From: Schleiferilactobacillus harbinensis DSM 16991
Lineage (GTDB): Bacteria > Bacillota > Bacilli > Lactobacillales > Lactobacillaceae
Direction: 5' to 3'
DNA: 64,000 nucleotides
Assembly: GCF_000425885.1 (NCBI RefSeq)
Contig: NZ_AUEH01000014.1
Coordinates: 1-64,000 of the forward strand
Shown here: positions 34,580 to 43,358 of the stretch, piece after piece
Position numbering within the stretch: the stretch's first letter is position 1
Layout of the letters: every line of letters starts with the position of its first letter
Position numbers and translations under genes: made by a program
Notes under the pieces: generated by a model
Told to the model about the DNA's origin: nothing
The model's input: only the letters and a program-made list of their open reading frames with translations
Database searches by the model: none

Positions 34580-35887
34580 TTATTCTTCCTCCAGTATTTG
34601 ACACACCACGAACGCCTTGGCACTGAGCACGTGTTCCGCGCTCACGGTAATTTCCAGCTTGGCCGAGCGCCGGCCCAGATCCAGTAATTCCGGCACGATT
34701 TGGACGCGATGTTCCAATTGAATCAATTTTAAATAATTGACCGTGATCTGTTCGATCAGCGATCGTTTTTGATAATTATGTTTTAAGAAATCCTGGGCGA
34801 CATCCGTGATCATTTCGGACAAGACGCCAACCGCGATGGTCCCCAGTGAGTTGGTCATCTGGGGAGTAACGATCGTCTGCCAGCGGCGATTGTCTTCGTT
34901 GGTCCGCAAACTCGTATGGATCGCATCAAAAAACGTGTCGCTGCCCTCGCTCTGATGACCCGGGGTGGGCAGATTGCGCATGACATCCGTCCGGGTGACA
35001 ATCCCCAAGAGTCGAAACTCCGCGTCTACCACAGGAATCATTTCAATGCTGTTCCAGGCCATCAAGTGGGAAACCGAAGCAACGCTCATTTCTTTGCGCA
35101 CCGTGACCGGATTCTTAGTCATCACTCGGTCCAGCGTGGTTTCCGCCAACGCCGTGAGCAGATCTTTCGCGGTAATCACCCCGACCACCCGCATGTCGCG
35201 AGCAACCACCGGGAAGCGGGAATGCTTCACCGCCTTGGCCAGCTGGCGATAGCGGGATACCGTTTCGTCTTGCCGGAGATAAGCAGTTTGGGCGATGGGC
35301 ACATAGGCATCGGCCACCGTGACGATTTCTTTCTTAATTTGCTGATCAGAAATCGCCCGGTTGATGATCGTGGCCACTGTGAAACTGTCGTAGTTTGAGC
35401 CGATCAAGGGCAGCGCCGCCTTGTCAGCGGCGGCGACCACCGCCGGACTGGCGGTGAATCCGCCAGTGATCAATACCCCGGCTCCGTTGCCCAGGGCCAT
35501 CAGCTGCGCGTCCTCTCGGTTGCCGACGATGAGCATCGCCCCTGGGGTGATATAATCGCGCATCGCATCGGTGGTCATTGCCCCAATCACGAAGCGGTCC
35601 AGCCGATGCTGCAACCCAGTTTCCCCGCCAAACAGCGTGCCGTCAATGATTCGCAAAATATCACCGAAGGTCAGGTTTTTGATGTCCCCGCGAATGGTTT
35701 TTTCCACGCGAATCGTCCCGACTCGGGGCACCGTCGCGACCAGCCCCTCGGTTTCTGCTGACTTGATTGCCCGGTAAGCCGTTCCCTCGGAGACCCCCAT
35801 CTGGCGAGCTACGCTGCGTACCGATATTTTTTGACCAATATCAGTATCCGCGATATATTGGATAATTTTTTCGTGTTTTGTTGCCAC
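34580..35887 (-). CDS. YtoI-like regulator: HTH, DRTGG, two CBS and hotdog domains
   Basis: 435 residues. N-terminal winged helix (SVRSVARQMGVSEGTAYRAI), DRTGG domain (about 75-185), two CBS motifs (about 190-310, with RFPVVARDMRVVGVITAKDL and EMIPVVDAEFRLLGIVTRTD) and a C-terminal hotdog (thioesterase-like) domain with NSLGTIAVGVLSEM. This order is that of YtoI. It probably senses nucleotide or acyl ligands. I chose GTG 35887 because GGGGTGG lies 5 nt upstream, and an extended -10 at 35914-35922 leaves only a few nt before the upstream ATG at 35902. Confidence 0.85.
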   Translation of the reverse strand: MATKHEKIIQYIADTDIGQKISVRSVARQMGVSEGTAYRAIKSAETEGLVATVPRVGTIRVEKTIRGDIKNLTFGDILRIIDGTLFGGETGLQHRLDRFVIGAMTTDAMRDYITPGAMLIVGNREDAQLMALGNGAGVLITGGFTASPAVVAAADKAALPLIGSNYDSFTVATIINRAISDQQIKKEIVTVADAYVPIAQTAYLRQDETVSRYRQLAKAVKHSRFPVVARDMRVVGVITAKDLLTALAETTLDRVMTKNPVTVRKEMSVASVSHLMAWNSIEMIPVVDAEFRLLGIVTRTDVMRNLPTPGHQSEGSDTFFDAIHTSLRTNEDNRRWQTIVTPQMTNSLGTIAVGVLSEMITDVAQDFLKHNYQKRSLIEQITVNYLKLIQLEHRVQIVPELLDLGRRSAKLEITVSAEHVLSAKAFVVCQILEEE

Positions 35888-35913
35888 TGCCACCCCATCC
35901 ATTTCTGAGAATC

Positions 35914-35922
35914 AGTATACCA
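35914..35922 (-). promoter_or_regulatory. Extended -10 promoter of ytoI-nrnA
   Basis: TGGTATACT on the minus strand, about 27 nt before the GTG start. Confidence 0.55.
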
Positions 35923-35928
35923 TAGGTG

Positions 35929-37047
35929 CTAGTCAAACACGGGCAGCGTGAGGTTCTCCATGGTCACCGGCACGAGACTGGAGACCGTGACGCCCAGCAA
36001 GCGAACACCGTTAGCCAGGATAGCAGCGCCATATTTTTGCCAGAGCTGCAGGGCAACGCTGGTAATCAGCTGGGCATCCTGGGTCGGTTCCTTCAGCGTC
36101 ACCCGCTTGGTTTCTGTATTAAACTCCCCGTCCCGCATCTTTAACGTCACCGTGCTGCCCTTGCGCTGCTTGCTTTGCAGCAGTGCCGCCACTTCCTGAG
36201 CCAACGTCGTGATCCGGCGCGTGCTGGCTTCATCCGAGGTCAGAAAAGGCGCAAAAGTGCGCTCCTTGCCAATCGACTTGCGTTCCCGGGCATAGGCCAC
36301 CGGCCGGTCGTCAACACCGCGAATGCGGCGATACAACATATAACCGAATTTACCAAAAGCATCGGTGAGTTGGGTCAGCGTCAGCTGGCGCAGCTCCGCC
36401 CCGGTGGTAATGCCCATCGCCAACAAACGCGGTGCAGTCTTCTCCCCGACCCCCTGAAACTTGCGAATCGGCAGGCGGTCCAGAAATACCGGAGCTGCCG
36501 CCGGCGTGATGATCGTACGGCCGAAAGGCTTATTAAAGTCTGACGCCAGTTTGGCCAAATACTTATTATACGAAATTCCCACCGAACAGGTCAGCCGAGT
36601 CTCCTGGCGAATCGTGCGTTGCAGATAGGCCGCCGCTCGCACCGTCTGTGGCCATTCCGGGAACCGGGCGCCCACGTCCAAATACGCCTCATCCAAGGCC
36701 AAGGGTTCGATGAAGGGGGTGACCCGATGCATGATTTGGTGCACCTGAGCAGACACACTGCGGTATAACGGAAAATTGGGCGGCTGCCAAATGACCGGCT
36801 CCCCGGCCAGGAGCTGAGCCGCCTGATTGGCCGGCATCGCCGAGTGAACGCCGAAAGACCGGGCGACATAGTTGGCGGTGGTGACCACTCCCTTGCCGTG
36901 GGTTTCCCGGGGGTTGCGCGCGATCACCAGCGGCCGGCCAACAAATTCAGGATGCTCCCGTTCCTCCACCGAAGCATAGAAGGCATCCATGTCGAGGTGA
37001 ATGATGCGGCGGTCGTTGTGTTGAATAATCGGTAATCGGCCTAGCAT
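35929..37047 (-). CDS. dinB: DNA polymerase IV (Y-family)
   Basis: 372 residues. Catalytic acids are in IIHLDMDAFYASVEER (residues 15-30) and EPLALDEAYLDV (about 112-123), followed by a helix-hairpin-helix region (IRKFQGVGEKTAPRLLAMGI) and the little-finger domain. It performs low-fidelity translesion synthesis past damaged bases. The C-terminus does not show an obvious beta-clamp QLxLF motif; VTMENLTLPVFD may serve instead. Starts after AAAGGAG. It stands between the zwf terminator and the ytoI promoter. Confidence 0.94.
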   Translation of the reverse strand: MLGRLPIIQHNDRRIIHLDMDAFYASVEEREHPEFVGRPLVIARNPRETHGKGVVTTANYVARSFGVHSAMPANQAAQLLAGEPVIWQPPNFPLYRSVSAQVHQIMHRVTPFIEPLALDEAYLDVGARFPEWPQTVRAAAYLQRTIRQETRLTCSVGISYNKYLAKLASDFNKPFGRTIITPAAAPVFLDRLPIRKFQGVGEKTAPRLLAMGITTGAELRQLTLTQLTDAFGKFGYMLYRRIRGVDDRPVAYARERKSIGKERTFAPFLTSDEASTRRITTLAQEVAALLQSKQRKGSTVTLKMRDGEFNTETKRVTLKEPTQDAQLITSVALQLWQKYGAAILANGVRLLGVTVSSLVPVTMENLTLPVFD

Positions 37048-37074
37048 GGCTGCTCTCCTTTCTCGCTAGCAGCG

Positions 37075-37117
37075 GAAAAAACGCGGGGCCACCCCGTGGA
37101 GCGCACCTCGCGTTTTG
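37075..37117 (-). terminator. Terminator of zwf
   Basis: AAAACGCG-type arms (from about 37078 and at 37107-37117) pair across a GC-rich inner region and end in TTTTTT on the minus strand. Confidence 0.75.
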
Positions 37118-37120
37118 ATC

Positions 37121-38599
37121 CTATTTCGTCGTGTCGCCCTGCCAGATCCACTGCCGGTGATCCCGGGCCAGCAGATCATCTGCTTGTTGCGGCCCCATGG
37201 TCCCGCTGTTGTAAAAGGCTAAGGCGTCTGCTTTGTCATTGTCCCAAACAGTCCGAATGGCATCAATGAAGTGCCAGCTGGCCGCCAATTCCGCCCAGTG
37301 GGTGAAGGTGAGCTTATTGCCGTCCAGAATGTTCAGCATTAACCGCTGATAGGCTTCCGGTGCTTTGGCTAATTCGTCCTGATCCAACGCGTGGTCCAGC
37401 TTGAACGGACTCACGGCATCGCTGGTGCCGATTTCCTTACCGTTCAAAGTCAGGTGCATCCCGGTTTCTGGTTCAATGATCAGAGTTAAGACGTTGGCCC
37501 CAACCGGTGCATCATTGATCGTCGGCAAAATATTGTCGCTGGTCGGCTTGAAGACAATATCGATCCGAGATTGCTTGGCCTTCAGCCGCTTGCCGGTGCG
37601 GATATAAATCGGCACCCCGCGCCAACGATCGTTGTCGATGTCCACCCGGCCGGCCACGTAAGTTTCCACTGTGGAATCGGACGCGATATTGTCCTCTTCC
37701 CGGTAAGACAGCCCAATATCATCCCCGCCAAGATATTGACCGCGAACAAATTTGTCGTGCACTTGAGTCGGCGTATACGGTTTGATGGCAGACAATACCG
37801 CGCGCTTCGCTGCGTGAATCGATGCCGCATCGTATCTCGCCGGTTTCTCCATCGTCAGCATGGCAATGATTTGGAAAATATGGTTCTGGACCATATCCCG
37901 CAGGGCACCGGCGGTCTCATAATACCCGGCACGCTCTTCGACACCAATATCTTCGGCCAAAGTGATTTGAATATTATCGATGAAGTCCTTGGACCAAGCA
38001 TGGCCCAGCAGTGGATTGGCAAAGCGCAACGGCATGATGTCCTGCACCATTTCTTTACCCAAGTAGTGATCGATCCGATAAATTTGTTCCTCGGAAAAAG
38101 CTTGGGAAATATCATCGTTCAATTGCTTCGCGGTGGCAAAATCCCGACCGAAAGGCTTCTCCACGATCAAGCGATTGAACCCTTTGTCAGACAGCAGCTG
38201 CTCGGATTTGACACGTTCCGCAATGGTCGCGAAGAACCGCGGGGCCATCGCCATGTAAAAGACCCGATTACCGTCTAAGGCATATTGCTTGTCCAGCTTT
38301 TCCGCCAAATCCCGCAACGTGACATAATGGGCAGCGTCGGTCACATCGTGGGACTGATAGTAGAAATGCTCCGCAAATTCAGTCTTTTGATGCGCTGACC
38401 CCGGCGCTCCCACCAGCGACTGCTTAATGATGTCGTGGTAATGGTCGTCGGTCCAGGGGCGCCGCGCGGTACCGATCACGGCGAAATGCTTAGCCAGCCG
38501 GCCCTGATAATACAGACCGTACAGCGCTGGATAAAGCTTACGCTGGGCCAAGTCGCCCGACCCGCCAAAAATGATGAATAATGCCCGTTTTTCAGTCAT
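37121..38599 (-). CDS. zwf: Glucose-6-phosphate 1-dehydrogenase
   Basis: 492 residues. The NADP-binding motif is FIIFGGSGDLAQRKLYPALY, the active site RIDHYLGKEMVQ, and a further signature is YETAGALRDMVQNHI. First step of the oxidative pentose-phosphate/phosphoketolase route, giving NADPH and 6-phosphogluconolactone. ATG 38599 has AGAGG 6 nt upstream and is preferred to the in-frame TTG at 38605. It follows the unknown 38619 gene by only 19 nt. Confidence 0.96.
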   Translation of the reverse strand: MTEKRALFIIFGGSGDLAQRKLYPALYGLYYQGRLAKHFAVIGTARRPWTDDHYHDIIKQSLVGAPGSAHQKTEFAEHFYYQSHDVTDAAHYVTLRDLAEKLDKQYALDGNRVFYMAMAPRFFATIAERVKSEQLLSDKGFNRLIVEKPFGRDFATAKQLNDDISQAFSEEQIYRIDHYLGKEMVQDIMPLRFANPLLGHAWSKDFIDNIQITLAEDIGVEERAGYYETAGALRDMVQNHIFQIIAMLTMEKPARYDAASIHAAKRAVLSAIKPYTPTQVHDKFVRGQYLGGDDIGLSYREEDNIASDSTVETYVAGRVDIDNDRWRGVPIYIRTGKRLKAKQSRIDIVFKPTSDNILPTINDAPVGANVLTLIIEPETGMHLTLNGKEIGTSDAVSPFKLDHALDQDELAKAPEAYQRLMLNILDGNKLTFTHWAELAASWHFIDAIRTVWDNDKADALAFYNSGTMGPQQADDLLARDHRQWIWQGDTTK

Positions 38600-38618
38600 G
38601 TTCAACCTCTTTTTCTAT

Positions 38619-39302
38619 CTATACGTATAGATTGATATCGGCCTCGCGGTATCGCCGCTGAGCCCCTTCTCTTTGATTATAGTACAAGCCGGTCACGTGG
38701 TCTGACAGCCGCACGCTGAACTCTGGATTCGTCGGCCGATGCGCCACCATGTCCAGAAACCGTGGAACATCGAAGTTTTGCCCAAAAACAATCGCAAATG
38801 CCTCGGCCTGGTGAATCGGCAAATAGAGATACACGCTCAGGCTGCGCTGGGAATGGCGTGTTTGGTTAATGGTGAACCCGGCCTTGCGGATCCGCCGCTG
38901 CCATTGAATGATGGGGCCGATAGCCGCCTGCATCCGGCGCAGGGCGTCGTCAATATCCCACAACTCATGGGTCGCATCAAAAATCGCATCAGTGGGATAA
39001 TCCCGTAAGTAATCGTGGAAAAAGCTGGGGGCTGTGGCATGTTTTTGGTAATAGCCCCGCCCCTGCTCGTGATCAATGAGCCGCTGCAGCACGACCAGTT
39101 GGTCCTGCCGTTTCTGGGCCAGCCGGGCAAAGGCGGGGAATTCACCCGCGCCCTGCTCAGCCAAAATTTCTTCCGTCCGTTCATCGATCAGCTGCTGGAC
39201 AAATTGCAGATCTTCCAACTGCGCATGGGCCACGTACTGGCGCATGCGATCAGCGGATACGATCTGGCCCACATCCTGTAATCGCCGGCGATGTCTTGCC
39301 AT
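38619..39302 (-). CDS. Unrecognised soluble protein upstream of zwf
   Basis: 227 residues, mostly predicted helical, rich in Gln and Arg. It starts ARHRRRLQDVGQIVSAD. The middle contains QLEDLQFVQQLIDERTEEIL; the end is polar (NLYV). It has no signal, no membrane helix and no motif I can name. It is 19 nt from the zwf start, so the two are probably one transcript. The start at 39302 has GAGGTG nearby. No function assigned. Confidence 0.7.
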   Translation of the reverse strand: MARHRRRLQDVGQIVSADRMRQYVAHAQLEDLQFVQQLIDERTEEILAEQGAGEFPAFARLAQKRQDQLVVLQRLIDHEQGRGYYQKHATAPSFFHDYLRDYPTDAIFDATHELWDIDDALRRMQAAIGPIIQWQRRIRKAGFTINQTRHSQRSLSVYLYLPIHQAEAFAIVFGQNFDVPRFLDMVAHRPTNPEFSVRLSDHVTGLYYNQREGAQRRYREADINLYV

Positions 39303-39366
39303 CACGCATCACCTCTATCTAAAGTAGTCACTTACTATTGTATAGAGAACGTGGGTTTGCTGCAAG

Positions 39367-39825
39367 TCACTGGTTTTCCGGTGCTTTAGTCAACCGTTTG
39401 ATTTGCGGTGCCTGGGTGCTGAGCAGCGCTGTGATTTGGTCAGCGGTTGCCAGCAAATGCAATGTAGTGACCCGCACGCTGCCGCCGTAAAACGTTGCAG
39501 CGACCGTGTCATTTTCCGGTACCAGCAGATAACCGGTCAGTCCGCTATAAGCCCGGGTCGCCAGCATACCGTTGATCACAGCAAAGTCGGCCAAGCCCTG
39601 GCGCCAGAGGGTCAAAAGAATCAGCACGGCGGCGACAAACAATCCGCTGATCAGATATTCCTGACTGGTATGCTGCCAAAACGGCACCACCAGCATGACC
39701 AAGGCCACCACCCACAAGAGTATTGTAAACCACCAGCGGCGTTTTGCTTTAATGCGCAGAGCCCGTCGTTCGATGACGACCACGATGGTCAAAGCGACCA
39801 TGATCACACAATATAACAAAGTCAT
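39367..39825 (-). CDS. Small three-helix membrane protein, unknown function
   Basis: 152 residues from ATG 39825, which has GAGGTG 5 nt upstream. The frame is open 28 codons further, but those cover the ackA terminator. Three hydrophobic helices (about 2-19, 33-49, 57-72, with FTILLWVVALVMLVVPF and YLISGLFVAAVLILLTL) are followed by a soluble domain of 80 residues (DFAVINGMLATRAYSGLTGY). The N-terminal helix is followed by a very basic loop, IERRALRIKAKRRWW. Not recognised. It follows ackA but is separated from it by a terminator. Confidence 0.72.
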   Translation of the reverse strand: MTLLYCVIMVALTIVVVIERRALRIKAKRRWWFTILLWVVALVMLVVPFWQHTSQEYLISGLFVAAVLILLTLWRQGLADFAVINGMLATRAYSGLTGYLLVPENDTVAATFYGGSVRVTTLHLLATADQITALLSTQAPQIKRLTKAPENQ

Positions 39826-39849
39826 GGCGGCACCTCGCTTTCTAAAACA

Positions 39850-39895
39850 GAAACCCTTCGAAAAAGGCTTAGATGCCTTCTTCTCAGGGTTCCAA
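39850..39895 (-). terminator. Terminator of ackA
   Basis: Inner stem AAGGC/GCCTT (39864-39879 region) with an outer ACCCT/AGGGT helix; T residues follow the inner stem on the minus strand. Confidence 0.7.
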
Positions 39896-39909
39896 AAGGG
39901 TTTGAGCAA

Positions 39910-41100
39910 TTAATCCAACTGGGCCACGCGGACAGTATCCCGGGCAATCATTAATTCTTCGTTGGTCGGGACCAGCATGACCTTGACCTTGGAATCATCA
40001 GTGGAAATCAAGCGTTCCTTGGCCATGACGTCATTACGTTCCGGATCAATCTTCGCACCCATATAATTGAGCTTGTTGACGATCCGCGCCCGCATCTTGA
40101 TATCGCCTTCGCCAATGCCGGCGGTGAAGACCAGAACATCCAGGCCGCCCATGATGGCGGTGTAAGACCCGATGTACTTAATGATTCGGTTGACAAAGAT
40201 ATCAATGGCCAGCTTGGATTGCGGCCGGATATCGATGGTTTGTTCCAGTTGGCGCATATCCGGAGACAGTTCAGAAAGCCCGAGAATACCAGACTTCGTG
40301 TTCAAGATATCCACCATCTGGTTAGGATCCGTGATATTCAATTTGCCCATCAGATAAGCGACCAGGGACGCATCAATATCGCCCGAGCGAGTGGACATCG
40401 TTACCCCGGCCAGCGGCGTGAAGCCCATGGACGTATCCAGAGACTTACCATCTTTAATGGCGGTGACCGAAACCCCGCTGCCCATGTGCAGCGTGATCAT
40501 CTTCAGCGACCTCAAATCTGCATGGAGCAGTTCAGCTGCCCGCGCAGAAACGTACCGATGGCTGGTCCCGTGGGCGCCATACTTGCGGGCACCGTATTTG
40601 CGGTAGTATTCCATGGGAATACTATACAGGTAATTCTCCTGAGGCATGGTGGAATGGAACGCCGTGTCAAACACGCCCACCTGGGGCACATTCGGCAGCA
40701 GCTTGGCAAACGCCTCAATGCCGCCGGCTTCAGCCGGGTTATGTAGCGGCGCAAAATCCGCAAAATCCTTGACCTTTTGGATATTCTCCGGTGTCATCAG
40801 CGCCGAATGCTCAAATGTTTCGCCCCCAGCAACGATCCGATGACCGATGCCTTGAATTTCGTCAAAGCTGCCGATAATTTTGCGATCGATCAGCGTAGCC
40901 ATCAATTTTTTGACCGCCTCTTCAGCGTTCTTGATGTCGCCCACTTCTTTGGTTTTTTCGCCATTGAATTTTACTGTAAAAACCGAGTCGCCCAGACCCA
41001 TCCGGTCCAGCATACCTTCCGCAATCACATGCTCTGCGGGCATATCATACAGCTTCCACTTTAAAGTTGAGCTGCCCGTGTTCACCGCCAAAATTTTCAT
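39910..41100 (-). CDS. ackA: Acetate kinase
   Basis: 396 residues. ASKHA-fold kinase with VNTGSSTLKWKLYDMP at the N-terminus, VFDTAFHSTMP, HGTSHRYVSARAAELL and LVFTAGIGEG. It converts acetyl-phosphate and ADP to acetate and ATP, the final energy step of the phosphoketolase and pyruvate routes. It follows ytxK at 67 nt; the comG-ytxK-ackA order is widely conserved in lactobacilli. Confidence 0.96.
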   Translation of the reverse strand: MKILAVNTGSSTLKWKLYDMPAEHVIAEGMLDRMGLGDSVFTVKFNGEKTKEVGDIKNAEEAVKKLMATLIDRKIIGSFDEIQGIGHRIVAGGETFEHSALMTPENIQKVKDFADFAPLHNPAEAGGIEAFAKLLPNVPQVGVFDTAFHSTMPQENYLYSIPMEYYRKYGARKYGAHGTSHRYVSARAAELLHADLRSLKMITLHMGSGVSVTAIKDGKSLDTSMGFTPLAGVTMSTRSGDIDASLVAYLMGKLNITDPNQMVDILNTKSGILGLSELSPDMRQLEQTIDIRPQSKLAIDIFVNRIIKYIGSYTAIMGGLDVLVFTAGIGEGDIKMRARIVNKLNYMGAKIDPERNDVMAKERLISTDDSKVKVMLVPTNEELMIARDTVRVAQLD

Positions 41101-41167
41101 TGATGTTTAACCTGCTTTCATCATGAGCTGATTCCAGCATACGCTAAAATCGCTTACTTGGGTAAGA

Positions 41168-42193
41168 TTAATGATTGGTCTTGATGTTATCTTTGCGCCA
41201 ATCGCGTACGTTTTGGAAGAATTCCGCAATGCCCCGGTGGTCGTCCGGATTAGGGATCCCTGCCAGCAGGATCTGTTTTGCCTGCTGAGCCGCGCCGCCG
41301 TGTTTTTGCAGCACAAGGATCGATTTTGCCACGTTCTCATCCTGGAACAAGCCCTTGGGCAATTCCAGCAGCGCTTGAATATACGTCTGCTGGGCCATCC
41401 AAGCGGTCAAGCCCCGGGCTTCCTTCGAATTAAATAGCGCCGTGGGAATAATGAAGAAGCCGAAACCGCCATCCTGAACGTAATGCATACCTTGTTCGAT
41501 AAACAAGTGGTGGGCAAAGGAATGGCCCTCTTCAGCTCGAGTGGCAAAGTCTTTTGCGACGTCGTCCAATGGATAATACCCCACTGGCGGCTCGTTGACG
41601 ACCATGTCGACCGGCGGAACGACTAATGGCGCAATACCGTCTTGGTGGAACCATTCCACTGACTCGTTCAATTGCCGTGCAAAGGCATCGGCCACGGCCA
41701 GCAAGTCTTCATTGTTGTCCACCCCATAGCCGTGCCGGTGGGCGTCCCCGGCCAGCGGCAGCTGCCGCATTACGGTGAGCAGCAGATTGCCGGTGCCGAC
41801 ACTGGGGTCCAAGATCGTGGTGCTGGGCGCACCAGCCAAAATCACGTCCGCAACGGTCGCCACCAGAGTGCCGATCGCCTCTGGTGTAATCATCAAATTG
41901 GCGTCAACCTTTGCTTCCCGCATTCCCTTGACGATCGTTAATTGGATCGCTGTTTGCGTTGCCGTCAACCCCACTGCTGCTTTAGCCGCTTTGAACCGGT
42001 CCCCCAGTGCAGTTAATTGGGCAATGGCGGCTGCAGTCGGCGCCCCATTTTCCACGTGAATCTCGTTATTATTAAGGTTCGCCAACTCTTCTGGCAGCGC
42101 CGCCCAATAAGAGACCCGCAAGTCATCGCTGAGGGTCGTGATCGCCTCGTCCAAAGGTGCAAAAACCTGTTGTACTGTGTCTGCCTCTGCCAA
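41168..42193 (-). CDS. YtxK-like class I SAM-dependent methyltransferase
   Basis: 341 residues. Rossmann-fold methyltransferase related to N6-adenine DNA methylases: AdoMet motif ILDPSVGTGNLLLTVM (about residue 122) and the catalytic-loop variant VVNEPPVGYYPLDD in place of NPPY. It lacks a target-recognition domain, so a restriction role is unlikely. In bacilli and lactobacilli this gene follows comG. The start is a TTG preceded by AAGGAG at 7 nt. The methylated target is unknown. Confidence 0.85.
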   Translation of the reverse strand: MAEADTVQQVFAPLDEAITTLSDDLRVSYWAALPEELANLNNNEIHVENGAPTAAAIAQLTALGDRFKAAKAAVGLTATQTAIQLTIVKGMREAKVDANLMITPEAIGTLVATVADVILAGAPSTTILDPSVGTGNLLLTVMRQLPLAGDAHRHGYGVDNNEDLLAVADAFARQLNESVEWFHQDGIAPLVVPPVDMVVNEPPVGYYPLDDVAKDFATRAEEGHSFAHHLFIEQGMHYVQDGGFGFFIIPTALFNSKEARGLTAWMAQQTYIQALLELPKGLFQDENVAKSILVLQKHGGAAQQAKQILLAGIPNPDDHRGIAEFFQNVRDWRKDNIKTNH

Positions 42194-42307
42194 TTTGATC
42201 TCCTTCCAAAAAACAAAAATACACGAATAATTGTAACATTATCCGTGCATTTGACCAACTGGTATTTTACTTGTGAGATGCCGGCCTATTGGGAATGGAA
42301 ACGGTAA

Positions 42308-42640
42308 TCAATAGATTTTATCCAAGGACCGGTTTTGTTCGAATTTGCTGGGCATTAACGTGACGTATACTTTGCGTTCCTTGTAGTGCCATTCAGCATA
42401 ACGGCCGCGACCCAACTCAATTTGGCCCTGCTGCTTGCCCTGGCCGATCAACTCCTTGGCGATCAGAAAGCTGCCGTCAAACTCCTGATTGGCGATGAGT
42501 TCGTGCCACGCCTGGACCCGATTGGCGCCTTGGCTGACGGTCATTGCCAGCAGGCTGAACAGCAGAGTCGTCAGGACCAGCGCGGTGGGCAGGATCATGC
42601 CTCGGCGGGAGCGCCCCAGCAATCGGCAGATCAATTTCAT
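42308..42640 (-). CDS. comGG: ComGG-like minor pseudopilin
   Basis: 110 residues. The N-terminus is basic (RLLGRSRRG) followed by a hydrophobic pilin-like helix (ILPTALVLTTLLFSLLAMTV) without a classic Gly-Phe cleavage motif, as is usual for ComGG. It is the last comG gene, with AAAGGAG 8 nt before the start. The frame itself is intact, although three genes upstream in the operon are broken. Confidence 0.75.
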   Translation of the reverse strand: MKLICRLLGRSRRGMILPTALVLTTLLFSLLAMTVSQGANRVQAWHELIANQEFDGSFLIAKELIGQGKQQGQIELGRGRYAEWHYKERKVYVTLMPSKFEQNRSLDKIY

Positions 42641-42643
42641 AAA

Positions 42644-43080
42644 TCACTCCTTTCTGGTGCTGAACATCGGGCAAATGCGCGCGCACCCGCAACAACCGGG
42701 AGCTGACCAGGGAAAACTTCACCTGGTGGTCAGCCAAATTGGTGATGATTGGTTCATGGCCCTCGCTGGATTGATTTTGCGCGCGAATCTGCCAATTGCC
42801 TTTTGCATTCCGATACGTATTCAACTGGTGGGTGGCTTGCTGGTTTTTCGTCGTGCTCAGCGTCACCACGTCCCCGCCATGGCCAATACTCACGACTGTT
42901 TTGTCGTGCAAATACTCCGCTAAATCATTCGTGCCAAGGTACCAGCCGAACCGATCAATGCCCAGCCCCTGCGTCTGTTTGCTCGCCACCGCATACTGCA
43001 CGATCATGGCCGCCAGACCGCAGAAGGCCGTCACGATCCAACGTCTCGAACAGCGTGAAAGCGTCCCGGCGTTTCACCAT
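42644..43080 (-). pseudogene. comGF: comGF, frameshifted
   Basis: Starting at ATG 43080 the frame gives MVKRRDAFTLFETL, then reads out of frame to a stop. Removing one G of the GG at 43038-43039 joins it to IVTAFCGLAAMIVQYAVAS, a normal pseudopilin helix, and restores more than 100 residues. A second shift is likely near the GC repeat at 42677-42684: the present frame misses the stop just before comGG (42644) and runs on to 42477 in an unlikely overlap. The product would be a minor pilin of the DNA-uptake pilus. Probably non-functional. Confidence 0.75.
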
Positions 43081-43358
43081 GACCACTGCCCTTGGAAAAC
43101 AGCGCTATGACCAATCACCGCATTTGTTGAGACTTGGGCATGGAACACTTGCTGTCCTTGACGCAAGGTGACAGGTGCTTGGTCCGAGGTGCGCATCGCT
43201 GACAGCAGGGCGGCGTTCAAAGCGGCTTCTTGCTGGGCCTGGTTCAGCTGGCGATTGATCTGGGTGGTGGCCACCATATACAGCATGACCACCGCCGTCA
43301 GCACGAAGAGCGCCGTCAGGGCCTCAGCCATCAGAACGCCGTTACGTCTTTGTTTCAA
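43074..43358 (-). CDS. comGE: ComGE-like minor pseudopilin
   Basis: 94 residues. MKQRRNGVLMAEALTALFVL gives a prepilin-type basic leader with the conserved Glu after the cleavage region and a hydrophobic helix. The start is TTG at 43358, overlapping the 3' end of comGD, with GGGGA upstream. The frame is intact. Assignment to ComGE rests mostly on operon position, since these pilins are poorly conserved. Confidence 0.72.
   Translation of the reverse strand: MKQRRNGVLMAEALTALFVLTAVVMLYMVATTQINRQLNQAQQEAALNAALLSAMRTSDQAPVTLRQGQQVFHAQVSTNAVIGHSAVFQGQWSW

Noticed and set aside
37571-38278. 235-codon plus-strand frame
   Set aside because: Antisense to zwf, no start context or family features.
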